A stretch of DNA of 64,000 bases from Labia minor (Eukaryota; Arthropoda; Insecta; Dermaptera; Spongiphoridae). Below are positions 1 to 9,812 of the stretch, in pieces; the first letter of the stretch is position 1; each line of letters begins with the position of its first letter. Location of the stretch: NCBI GenBank assembly GCA_963082975.1, contig OY720346.1, forward strand, positions 77,492,767 to 77,556,766, given 5' to 3'. Position numbers and translations under genes: made by a program. The notes below the pieces were generated by a model that was given only the letters and a program-made list of their open reading frames with translations, searched no databases and was not told where the DNA came from.

Positions 1-397
1 TATACAACGAAAAACATTTAGTTTTATTTATTTATATGAAAAATCAGGTCAAATTTTTGTAATAATGTAACAAATTTTAAAAGAATTATTAATAAACATA
101 TTATCTATCAAATTAAAAACAGTTGATTATATAAGAAGAAATAGTGTTACTTGTTGTAGTGTTAAGTGTTTTAGTGTGATATGTAAGTATATATTTAAAT
201 TTTAGCTCTATAAAGGAATTTAATTGCATAGAAATAAAATAGAAAGTAAATATATGTATATAATTTAAACATAAAATAATATAAATAAAGACGAATCCAG
301 CGCCTCTGTGGTTCTTCCACTTAAACATCTTTTAATAAAATTATATATGATATATTTATAATTAACAAATATATAATATATATAATAATAAAAATAT
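1..397. other. A+T-rich unique DNA
   Basis: I see no gene or named repeat here, only A+T-rich sequence with short open frames that look random. Confidence 0.5.
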
Positions 398-550
398 TTA
401 TAGAAATTTTCAAAAAGTCTATCTCAATTTAAGTTAAAGATGAAAAATCGATTTCATTCACGCCATTAGACGGATGAATATTGAGTTAAGAGCGAATAGA
501 CAGACAGACAGACAGACAGTCATGAAGTGAAGTTGAGAAAAACGTTATAA
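398..550 (+). repeat. Interspersed repeat family D, copy 1 (partial)
   Basis: This copy matches 17870-18080 and 52768-52913. Shared landmarks are a block containing GATGAAAAATCGATTT, then GCGAA followed by an ACAG tetranucleotide run (longest in this copy), then GAAGTTGA and AAACGTTATAA. It is non-coding and lacks the upstream CTAATTA-rich part seen in the other two copies. Its class is unknown. The internal microsatellite recalls families A and B, but I could not define termini. Confidence 0.6.
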
Positions 551-786
551 AATAATAAAGAAAAGAATCTTCAATAAAATAAATTACTTAACTATTCATA
601 TAAATAACTTTTTTTTCCTATCATTTAGAATCATTTGATTTAGATAGAATTTAGAAAACAATTTTTCTAATAATACAAAAATTATACAAAATTATTAATT
701 GATGTTGAATTATATTCAAATATTTTTTTAAATTAATTTTTCATTCTAATGACACAAATATTTTTATTCTTCTTTTAATTATTATT

Positions 787-1380
787 ACTTCTCGTAAGAG
801 ATAGTATTGCGATCACGAAAATTTTCGATGTTGAGATTTTGATGTTTTTATACGTTTTTAAGGTTCCTGAATCATTTTCACTAAGGTTGAGAAAAATGTC
901 TCTGTGTGTGTGTGTATGTATGTAGGCAAGATTACGCAAAAACGGTTTGAGCTAGAATGATGAAATTTGGTACATGGACATTATTCAAAATTCATAGTTT
1001 TCTATCAACTTTTGAGAAATGTAGCTCAACCGGAAGAGGGTCATTACCTACAACGTTTTGATTTTTTTTCCTCTAAAGTGACCGTAAAAATAAAAATATA
1101 TGTTTGATAATTTTTCACATGATTAATAATTGTATAAAACTGCTATATATAGAATTTCAGCTTGATTGAATTGCTGAAAGTACCAGAATTAATTTTTTAA
1201 CACTGCAAATCTCACACGCCAACACGTGCCATGGTGCCATCAATAAAAAGCCAAACATGCGCTGGTTTAATATTTATTATTTATAATTTATAATTAATTA
1301 AATTTAATTTAAATATAATATATTATGTTATTTAATCCAATTCTCAAATTGCGAGATAGTCGAGTGGAGACACTCCAGCT
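787..1380 (+). mobile_element. Repeat family A (Helentron/HINE-like), copy 1, near full length
   Basis: This is one of seven copies in the window. It begins with a decayed form of the ACTATCTCGC subterminal repeat, runs through a TG-rich microsatellite (about 900-926) and a conserved core containing ATGAAATTTGGTAC, and ends with GCGAGATAGT. That terminal repeat is the exact inverse of the consensus 5' repeat and is followed by the stem-loop GAGTG-GAGA-CACTC and the terminus CAGCT. This order fits non-autonomous Helentrons (HINE/DINE-1). There is no coding capacity. The class assignment is inference; the repeat structure is seen directly. Confidence 0.75.
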
Positions 1381-1910
1381 TATTTATTGTATAAACATCA
1401 TAAAGAAAATATTTTCAATACCAATTTCGATTGAAAACGCATATAAATATTTATACCTTTAATCAATTCATTAGAGAAAAATGCCTTTAGTTTAATAGCG
1501 TGAAATATTTTGGAATGAGTCGTGACGACGCCTTCGTTATTAATTACTCATTCACTTGGCGTCTTGATTAAAATTATTGATTAAATCATACTCTGGAATT
1601 TTAACTAATTGTATCTGATCCAAGGAAAAATACATTACAACACTGTTTATTAATGTTAACTTTAATAAGAGAACGGCTTGATTGTCTCACTATCTCAAAT
1701 ATTATTAAATTAATGAGAATATTCAACTTGTAATCTATATTGATTATCAAATATTTAGCATATCCTATCATCATGTTATTATCCAAAAAAAAAAAAATAG
1801 GGAAATTTTAAAAATAAATTATATTTATGTTTATTACTATAGAAATGATTGGAAATCTTCATAGAGGAGTAAAATATGAAAAATCTTGAATAAAAATCCT
1901 TAGTGTGGAA
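1381..1910. other. A+T-rich unique DNA
   Basis: Nothing recognisable except a short, less A+T-rich patch around 1510-1570. No gene is supported. Confidence 0.4.
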
Positions 1911-1983
1911 AATAGAGGGTTATTCCCGGGAATTCCCGGGAAAACCGCTCAATTTTTATTTCCCGTTTCCCGGGAAAACAAAA
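1911..1983. mobile_element. Probable hAT-type terminal fragment
   Basis: A GC-rich patch with repeated TTCCCGGGAA motifs resembles the ends of hAT-like MITEs. No matching opposite end or target duplication was found, so this may be a truncated solo end. Confidence 0.35.
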
Positions 1984-2108
1984 CAAATTATTTTTCATGC
2001 TGATACCGAAATCTTTATTTATTAACTGAAATAATCGTAATAAATATAAATTACAAGTGTACATACATACATTTGTCTTTTGTTATAATTTTTTTTCCTT
2101 TCCTTTTT

Positions 2109-2737
2109 ACCGACCGACGATAGTAAGGGAGGTATTGTTTTCACACCAAATTTCACATGTGGAGATTTTTACATATCTCCACGAATCATGCATTTTCTAA
2201 ACAGAAAAAAGTATTTTTAGCATGATGTCTGTCCGTCCGTCCGTCCGTCCGTCCGTATAGATGTGTACAGCCTGAACGGCTCAACCGATTTTGATGAAAT
2301 TTGGTATATTTACTTAATGCATCAGTGGGATGAATTGATCAACTTTTGGTGCAATTCCGGAAACCGGAAGTGGTAGTATTAGCGATCGACGATAGGAAGG
2401 AAAGGGTTATTTTCACACCAAAGGAGATTTTTTTATATATCACCACGAATCATGCACTTTGTATTGGTTTTATCCTCGAGAAAAATCATATTTATTAGTT
2501 TTTTCTTGATTTAAAATTATATGACGTCATCCAGCCATTCATGACGTCACAGTCTGGTCTTGCATATATATTATAAATAAAATAAAATTAAAAATGTTTA
2601 TATTTATTATTTATGTATCCATATCTGTTTTTTATTACATTAATAGATATATTAAAATTATTTGAAATTGTTTCTGTAGCTGGAAATTAATTTATTTCAA
2701 ACAGTCGGTCGGTTCGGACCTGGCCACAGGTCAACTT
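2109..2737 (+). mobile_element. Repeat family B (Helentron/HINE-like), copy 1, full length
   Basis: Nearly identical to 56418-57053 and 62655-63265, so young. It starts ACCGACCGACG, has a TCCG tetranucleotide run at about 2229-2255 (six units), then a conserved core with ATGAAATTTGGTAT and ACCGGAAGTGG, and later two TGACGTCA-type sites. It ends with CGGTCGGT and the stem-loop GACCTG-GCCA-CAGGTC (2717-2732), then AACTT. In the other copies the terminal repeat is the exact inverse of the start; here it carries one mismatch (AGTCGGTCGGT). It is non-coding. The same plan as family A supports a HINE/DINE-1 assignment. Confidence 0.8.
2717..2732 (+). other. Terminal stem-loop of repeat B copy 1
   Basis: Six-base stem GACCTG/CAGGTC with a GCCA loop, five bases from the apparent 3' terminus and just after the inverted subterminal repeat. 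It is conserved in copies 4 and 5. Confidence 0.8.
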
Positions 2738-2836
2738 ATTCTTTATAATTTCTCTATTTTTTGAGTTTTTTTACAGTGAACTCTGGCAGACGGCAGTTGC
2801 CATTGCCAAATTATTTTGTATTTAACTTTTTTTTAA

Positions 2837-2874
<38 letters not shown>

Positions 2875-3904
2875 TTAAAATTCGATTTCACAAGCTTGAG
2901 TCTGTTTTAATTGCCATACCTGACACCTTGGTAAGGTTCTTTATAAAATAGTTCTTGAATAGGTAACAATAATAAAATACACTATTGCACTTGACCATTT
3001 GGAAAGAGAGTAATTTTCCTTACACCCTTCAAATTAACCCTTCTCCATCACCTGCCCCTTAACTTAAATTAATTTAAATAAGCTGTCGTTGAGAGAGAGT
3101 AAGGTAAAGACCTAATTATATTTTTTGATAAATAAATAAATATTATTATTTATTTATTCAAGAAATATATATGAAATCATTCTGTATGTTATTTCAGTCC
3201 ACCTTTTTGGGTGGTGACAAAAAAATAGCAAAAACATCGAAAAAGCAAACAAAAACAAAAAAAAAAGGCAAAACATATTTACATATTTACATAATAACTA
3301 ACACTCTGTAATCAACGATCATAAATGTCTTTAATTGAGGGCACACATAATCACAGACTCAGAGTTTTAGTTTTCCATCTTTTTAGATATATACAATATA
3401 AAGATAAACCAAAATAAGAAAAACAAAATACAAAAATAATGCCAAAAAAAAAAAATCGAAAATAATGCAAAAAAATAATGCAAAAAAAAAAAAAAACACA
3501 AAGAAACAAAAAAAAAATAAAAAGGAATAACTAATCGTTACTCCTCTAATATGAAGGATCTCAGTTTTAGGCGACATTTCCCTTGATTGCCTCTCGTTTC
3601 TAAAATGTTATTTTCTAAACAAGTAAAAGAAAAAATAATTATGTTTATGTTATATTTTGATGATTATATATTATATCTTTCTGAATTTTTTTTTTATTTT
3701 TATTTTTGAATTAAATTTATTTTATTTTTTGGCAAAAGCAACATTTATTTAACTTTTTCGTAAAATTTTACAATTTCCACCTCAAATTTATAATTTTTAT
3801 AATTTCTCGGGATGGAAAATAAGTGGAAAATAAAAATATTTAGATTACTAGTTTTTTTCATTTATTTTGCTGGTTGTATTATATGTGTGTTAAGTGTGGT
3901 CAAT
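2738..3904. other. A+T-rich DNA with microsatellites
   Basis: Contains a TA run near 2845-2872 and a long A-rich tract (about 3215-3530) broken by short unique pieces. No gene or named element was seen. Confidence 0.45.
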
Positions 3905-3968
3905 TGACTTTAGGAGATGAGAGTAAATTTGACAGGACATGTGGCTAGAATGGGAGAAGATTCATTCA
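3905..3968 (+). pseudogene. LINE 3'-end fragment (GHVARMGED motif)
   Basis: A short frame reads RVNLTGHVARMGED. The GHVARMGE motif is widespread near the C-terminus of one lineage of arthropod non-LTR retrotransposon reverse transcriptases. Only about 20 codons remain. Larger pieces of the same lineage lie at 4505-5437, 8110-8345 and 9420-9745. Confidence 0.5.
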
Positions 3969-4504
3969 TAAACTTTGTCAGGTTTATAGAAAAATTATTT
4001 TTTTCTTTTTAGTCCATGAAAAAATTTATTATTTCATAATTTTTTTTTTAAAATTTATATTTTTTAAATTATACCTCCTACGTCTATACTCCATCCCTCC
4101 ACACAAGCAAATACATTTTATAAGCCATTGTATATGGAATAAGCTCAATAATTCTGATTTCATTAGATTAGAATAGATAGTATATTTATGTATATCTATA
4201 TATTTAATACGATAGTGTCCGTCTGTACGCAAAAAACTCCAGAGCCTAAACTACAAGGAGTAAGATAACCAAATTTTTCTGAGGTGAAGAGTACCTCAAA
4301 TGATGAAAAATAAAAAAGAAATTAGAATCTTAGGTAACTCCTGAGCTGAGCTGCGGGTGTTTGATTTTCCAGAAATATATATAAAGGAGAGTGTTTGTAT
4401 GTATGTAATTTGTTTACTTTTTTGTGCTGTCATAGAAACAGATATATATATATATATATAATTAGAACCTCTCTCTCTCTCCCTCTATTTAAAATTTTAA
4501 AAAA

Positions 4505-5437
4505 TGGAGTGTTCTAGCCAAATTAAGAAATTTAAATTCCTTATGCAACATTGATAGGTAAATGAATTGGACTGGAAGAGGAGACATATGATTAGAGAAA
4601 TTGGGCAAAAATCAACCGAAATGTAATTAAACAAAAAATTCAAGAATTATGATACGGATACGACTTACATACAATTAACATACAAAATGTAGAATTTGAA
4701 AAAGTATAATTATTTAAATACTTAAGATCTCTAATCACGAAAGATAATAATATTCGAGAAGAATTTAAATCGACGTTGTAATTGAGTAACGTCTGTTATT
4801 AAGCAGTAAAGGGGCTTATCTCATCAAAGAGGATCAAAATTAAAATATATAAAACAATTATTTTTCATGTTGATCGATGACTAGGGTGACCATATTTCGA
4901 AAACACCAAACCGGGACAAACGGTATACCTTTTTTTAGAACTAAATTGAAAAAATTTTGAAAAAAAAAATTACGAAATGTCCTAAATATTGAAAAAACGG
5001 ACAGTAGGCTGTCCCGAAGTCATTTTTGGGACAGAGCACCTAAAGACGGGACGTTTGGTCACCCTATCGATGCCTCTGGGAGACGAGAGTAGATTTAGAG
5101 TATTTGTGAGATTAATATTGTTCGCAGCATTTATAGGCCAAAAGAAGATGAGGTCACAGGGGGATGGCGGAGATGGCATAACGAGAAATAATGTCCAGAT
5201 ATAGTTAAGGTTATAAAATCAAGAAGGCTGGGATGGGAAGGGGACGTGGTTGGAATTGGAGAAACTAGAAATTGGGAGAAACCGATTGGGAAACATCCGG
5301 TGGAAGACCAAGGACCAAGGTGGGTGGACAATGAAGGAAGGGACATGGGAGAGATGGGACAGGGTAGGATTTGGTTGTAGCTCAGGATAGGGACGCTTAG
5401 AGAAATGTGGATGCTGCGGCTAAGAACTTTCGAAAAC
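4505..5437 (+). pseudogene. Decayed LINE reverse-transcriptase C-terminal region
   Basis: Fragments in several frames resemble the region after the RT catalytic motif of an arthropod LINE: NGIELNKKIQ-like near 4600, then FEKV...LFKYLRSLITKD near 4690-4740, and AVKGLISSKRIKIKIYKT near 4800-4855. After a hAT insertion the 3' region resumes with a GWEGDV..IGETRN stretch and KPIGKHPV (5230-5310). There are many stops and frame changes, and two further pieces of the lineage lie downstream. An old copy, split by the hAT MITE at 4882-5066. Confidence 0.65.
4882..5066. mobile_element. hAT-like MITE with 8-bp target duplication, nested in LINE fossil
   Basis: A 185-bp element with inverted ends TAGGGTGACCA / TGGTCACCCTA (the right end reads TTGGTCACCCTA). 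It is flanked by TCGATGAC (4874-4881) and TCGATGCC (5067-5074), an 8-bp target duplication with one mismatch. Eight-base duplications are typical of hAT elements. There is no transposase, so it is non-autonomous. It interrupts LINE-derived sequence and is therefore younger than it. Confidence 0.75.
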
Positions 5438-5479
5438 TGTAGAGACACAGAGTTAGATAAATATAACATATATAATAAT

Positions 5480-5685
5480 AATATATAATTAATTTACTGA
5501 TTAAATTAAAATATATTTTACAATAAAACAAATACATGTCTTATCTACTTATACTGATTGAAACAAAATGCATGAAAACCATTTACATACAGACTTTCAA
5601 CCAAATACTATGTATCACTCGGGGGTACAGGGGGCGGAGCCCCCGTCTAGGTGTGAAGAGCGCCGAAGGCGCTCGGAGCAGCTAG
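5480..5685 (+). mobile_element. Helitron 3' end (5' limit unknown)
   Basis: The right terminus has the canonical Helitron form: hairpin GAGCGCC-GAA-GGCGCTC (5658-5674), seven bases, then CTAG (5682-5685) followed by host T. A second GC-rich hairpin GGGGGC-GGA-GCCCCC lies just upstream (about 5630-5644). Such GC-rich ends are usual for insect Helitrons. No Rep/helicase coding is present, so this is a short non-autonomous or truncated copy. I could not fix the 5' TC terminus, so the start is approximate. Confidence 0.7.
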
Positions 5686-6207
5686 TATATTTTTATTATT
5701 ATTATTTTGTTTATTGAAGCAGATTTGTTTTGTATTGTAATTAGTTAATTAAATGTTATTTATATACAAAAATTATAAAATAATATATACTTTTTCTTGT
5801 TTTTACCAATCATGATTTATTTATTTATTTATTTATTTTAAGTTAATGCACATTTTACACAGTAATTATAAATTATACATACGTAAAATGAGTATACATA
5901 TTATATTTGTTTGTTTTTGTTTTTTTGTTTGTTCTTATAACACAAAAACAAATGTAAATTTAACCAAATTACTTTAACAAATCATTGAATAAATTACATA
6001 TCTACAAATAATATTATATTATATTGTTTCATATTAAATCATATATATATATCAATATATACCTAAATATACCTGTACCTATATGTATATACCGATATCA
6101 TACTATGTATTTTATTTATTTATCAAAGCATTCTTACATTTTTTTTCTATAATTATTTTATATTTGATAAAGGACATTTTTTTTTTTATTAATTTTTATT
6201 AACTTTA
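5686..6207. other. A+T-rich unique DNA
   Basis: Low-complexity A+T-rich sequence with TTTA and TATA runs. Nothing else was seen. Confidence 0.45.
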
Positions 6208-6221
6208 ATTTTGTTAAATAT

Positions 6222-6389
6222 GACCGGGAGCTTAGCCGCGAGGTTATAGTGACCGGTCCGCCGACTCGAGTTCGAGTGTTCAAACCTCGCTGAGTGCATC
6301 GATATATAAATCGATATATATAAGTATAGATATAAGAATAATAAAGAAGGCTGGCTAAAATGGTGATAATCCGAAAGCCAAATAAATAA

Positions 6390-6419
<30 letters not shown>
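6222..6419 (+). mobile_element. tRNA-derived SINE with poly(A) tail (SINE-2)
   Basis: The head (6222-6300) has a tRNA-like layout: an A-box-like TTAGCCGCGAGG and a B-box-like GTGTTCAAACCTC. A short body with AAATCGATATATA repeats follows, and a pure A tail of about 30 bases ends the element. It is flanked by a perfect 14-bp target duplication, ATTTTGTTAAATAT (6208-6221 and 6420-6433). The intact tail and exact duplication mark a recent LINE-driven insertion. I saw no other copy of this family in the window. Confidence 0.85.
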
Positions 6420-6424
<5 letters not shown>

Positions 6425-6535
6425 GTTAAATATTGTTTTAACAGATATTTGTCCACTCGACTAAATTGTACATATTCAAATTGATATAATATATATATAT
6501 ATATATATATTTCTAAAATGTATCATAGTTATATA

Positions 6536-7023
6536 CGAGGGTCATTCAACGAGTACTTAGCCTCACCAGCCGATGGAGCTGCTATCACAAAAGAGTTTTA
6601 CCATCATGTAGTACATTCTTTTACTAGCCTATTAACAAAGTTTCAGTCAATTCCCTTCACTAGTATTTTTTTAACAGCCTTTGGAAGCGAGCGTGTCGAT
6701 TAGTTGTACAAAAAACATTTTTTGTTGTACAGAACCAATTTTTGACGGTCGCCATCGAAGAAGAAGAGTCACCGTACACAGCATCCAAGCGTTTTCTCTT
6801 CCAAAAATAAGAATCTAATCACCGAACGATATGTTCTTTATCCATTTTTGTACAACTGATCGACACGCCCGCTTCCAAAGGTTGTCAAAACAAAACTAGT
6901 GTAGGGAATTGACTGAATCTTTGACAGTGGGCTAGTAAAAGAATGTACTACATGATGGTAAAACTCTTTTGTGATAGCAGCGCCATCGGGCGGTGAGGCT
7001 AAGTACTTGTAGAATGACCCTCG
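6536..7023 (-). mobile_element. Foldback mariner derivative (two 5' ends around a transposase start)
   Basis: A 488-bp element flanked by TA on both sides, with inverted arms of about 175 bp starting CGAGGGTCATTC that align closely along their whole length. Read on the minus strand, an ATG at 6845-6843 follows the right arm. It opens a decayed frame beginning MDKEHIVR and containing LDAVYGDSSSSMATVKNWF, which recalls the N-terminal helix-turn-helix region of mariner transposases. The frame then runs into the second arm. Both arms are thus copies of a mariner 5' end. No catalytic domain remains, so it could move only in trans. Confidence 0.75.
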
Positions 7024-7029
7024 TATATA

Positions 7030-8104
7030 TGTTTTCTAAAGTTATATTTTATATATATACATAATTAATATTTTAACGATATAATTGTAAAATAATTTTA
7101 ATAAATAAACTCTAAGGAATATTGGAACAAAACATTAATCGTTTCCTTAGTAGCCTTTTGCGTCTTCGACAATATCAAATCCAAAATTAAAATTTTTTAA
7201 TATAATTTATTTAAAAGAAAATAATTATTTTCTTATTCATTATTATTATTATTATTTTTGAATATATTAAATAAAATTAATTCATATTTTGTATTTATTA
7301 AATGATTATTCAATTTAAAAAGATATTGTATGTATATATCGTATATTAAATTATTATATAAATTAGATTATTTATTTCAAAATACATTCAATATATATAT
7401 ATTATATCATTAAATATTTATATCATATAATTATTTTGTTTATACTATCGCTTGAGATTATTTTAAGTACCAAAACATCAAAATATTCTAATATTTGATA
7501 GCTGGATTGAAAAGGGTACTAAGCTCTTTTCAATAAACCATTCATCATTCTTTGGCGTAAAATCTAACTCGAGCGGTCTCTACTCGCTTTTCTTCAACCA
7601 CCCATCCCCTACCTTTATATATCTATATATCTATATATATTATAGATCTTTACGTCTTGAATGAATGGTTCAATATGCTTCAAATACTTTTGAGTTGATG
7701 TTTTACGGATACACCACTAAGAAAGTCGAAGTAACTCGATTGGAAATATGACGAAAAAACTTCTCATCATTTTAAAATATTATTTTTCATTTATATATAC
7801 CAATGGTATATGTATCATATAGATGATGTAAAGTGTCAGGTTTTCTAAGAAATTAAATGAAACGTTTTTAAATTGAATGTGCATGTAAAACAAACCAAAA
7901 GAAATGTTGAATTTCAAATGATATAAAAGCAAAGCTCATTAGCAAATAACAACAAACATTGAAATTTATTTTCATTTCATTATCATACATACATTTAGGT
8001 ATATTAAAAATTAATCATAGAAAAAGCAAAAGATTTATTATTAATCAAAAAATCAATATCATTTAATTCGCTAATGAATTAAATAAAATAAAAATAAAAA
8101 TCTA
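7030..8104. other. A+T-rich unique DNA
   Basis: A+T-rich throughout, with a slightly more complex patch around 7540-7615. No gene or named repeat is supported. Confidence 0.45.
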
Positions 8105-8109
8105 TATCT

Positions 8110-8345
8110 ATGGCTCTAGCGTACTCGAAAGTTCTTGACCGCTACAATCACGTTTCTCCAAGTGTCTATACTGAGCCACAACCATCCGACACCTACTCTC
8201 TCCTATCTCCCTATCTCCCTTACATCTTTCATCAATCACCGCATCCTTGGTCTTCCAAACGGACGTTTCTCAATCGGTCTCCTCACCAATATATTTTTCA
8301 CCATACTTTCCTCTGCCATTCTAGCCATTATGATAAATGTAAATA
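8110..8345 (-). pseudogene. LINE 3'-end fragment, minus strand
   Basis: Read on the minus strand, the sequence gives MARMAEESMVKNILVRRPIE followed by KRPFGRPRMR and, further on, TWRNVIVAVKNFR. This matches the C-terminal tail (GHVARM..., GRPR.RW, AKNFR-like) of the LINE lineage also seen at 5220-5437. Stops interrupt it. Only about 80 codons survive. Confidence 0.6.
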
Positions 8346-8360
8346 AATATAATAGATAAT

Positions 8361-8562
8361 AAAAAACCTCTGACTTTGTACGTCCTACGCAAGGACAACG
8401 CCTATCAAGCCGGTTATATCAATGAGGTGTCCTATGATCAGTAAAACGGGTCCTCTCAACCTTTACCTTGATTTTCTTGATCGGAGGCGCTATCAAGTAA
8501 CTTTTCCCCAATGTTGTTCCCGGAGGCTGGGTTGACTCCGTCCCATAGACCCCAGCTAGGGA
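8361..8562 (-). mobile_element. SINE-1 copy, 5'-truncated
   Basis: A copy of the recurrent tRNA-derived SINE (best heads at 22551-22797 and 24714-24904), inverted. It retains the body and 3' end (GTCAGAGG then a T run in the SINE orientation) but stops before the tRNA-like head. Confidence 0.75.
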
Positions 8563-8753
8563 TAAGCTAGAATAAATCAATATTTCTATATTTTTAAAAT
8601 AATAGTCAATTATTTGATTTGATTGACATATTCTAATAAATAGAAAAAAATATCATGTAAAATCATATTGTAAAAATATACTTCTTCTAATGCTTAAACA
8701 AATCTCATTATCCTAAAAAACAAAGTAACAAATGTTAATATAAAACTATAGAG

Positions 8754-9105
8754 CAGTGGTTCCCAATCTTTTCTGGTTTGCGGCTCCCTAAATAATCGGA
8801 TTTTTTCCAAGGCTCCCTTAATACATCCGATTTTTATATAAATTTTTTACTTTCTTGAAAAATTAGAAAACTTTTCTTGAAATGTTTCAGAACATCGCAA
8901 AATCATCTGACCTTTTTTTTTAGAACCACATTGAAAAAAATTGAAAAATAATCGAAAATGTTCATAAGTTTGCCCAAAAAATCATCTTACCCTTTTTTTT
9001 AGAACAAAAAAAAAAAGTATTAGAAAATTTAATTTAATATTTCGCGGCTACCTAATGACGGCATCGCGGCTCCCCATGCCGCGGCTCACAGTTTGGGAAT
9101 CACTG
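8754..9105. mobile_element. hAT MITE (CAGTGGTTCCCAA family) with target duplication
   Basis: A 352-bp element. Left end CAGTGGTTCCCAATC, right end GTTTGGGAATCACTG. Flanks are CTATAGAG (8746-8753) and GTATAGAG (9106-9113), an 8-bp target duplication with one mismatch. GCGGCTCCC motifs recur inside near both ends. It is non-coding. Left-end copies of the same family lie at 63467-63730 and at the right edge of the window. Confidence 0.85.
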
Positions 9106-9109
9106 GTAT

Positions 9110-9419
9110 AGAGTATAAAGTATAGTTTACAGTAATATAAAGTATATTTAGAAATATGCCTTTATTTCATTTCAAAAAGAAATAAAAATTTTGAAATTGG
9201 AATTTTTATGTATGCAAAATAAATAAATAATCAATAGAAAAAAATATTTTATTCTATTATTCGAGGTTTAAAAAAGTATATTATATATCTTTTATAAATA
9301 ATAAATAAATAATTAACTTTTAAAAGTTTTTGTTAATTTAAAGTAGAATTAATATATATGATATTGTGACTATAAAAATTAAATTAATAAAATCCTAGAT
9401 AGATCAAATATTTTCATTA
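9110..9419. other. A+T-rich unique DNA
   Basis: Nothing recognisable. Confidence 0.4.
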
Positions 9420-9745
9420 AGGCAGATATTAGAAAAGAAACGAGAATTCAATGTTTCTGTTCACCAGCTTTTTGTATACTTTAATAAGCATAAGACTCAG
9501 TAGATCGGGAAAAACTTTTTCAAATCTTGATCTTTATGAAAATTCCAAAAAAAAACTAGTACGTATGATTCAAATTTGTCTTGTGGGTAGTAAAGGAAAA
9601 GTAAGATGCGGGAATCAATTGTTAGAAACTTTCGAAAATTCGAAATGGGTTACACCAAGGAGACGCATTATCACCTATTTTATTTAATTTAGTTCTGGAA
9701 TTGGGGAGAGGTCAAACGGAATCGAATTAAACAAAAAAATTCAAG
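9420..9745 (+). pseudogene. LINE reverse-transcriptase fragment (fingers/palm)
   Basis: Frames read KKLVRMIQICLVGSKGKVRC and GNQLxETFE, followed in another frame by LHQGDALSPILFNLVLE. This is the conserved RT block just before the YADD motif in arthropod LINEs. It ends with NGIELNKKIQVL, the same peptide as at about 4600, so it is the same lineage as 4505-5437. Several frame changes are present; it is an old fragment. Confidence 0.7.
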
Positions 9746-9764
9746 TATTAGGTTACTACTGTTA

Positions 9765-9810
9765 CCTCACGCCTCCCAGGGGGGCGCCCCCCTAGGTTGA
9801 GAACCCCTGA
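9765..9810. mobile_element. hAT-type right-end remnant
   Basis: A GC-rich patch with GGGGGGCGCCCCCC and the terminus-like GGTTGAGAACCCCTG resembles a hAT MITE end. No partner end was found. Confidence 0.4.
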
Positions 9811-9812
9811 TG

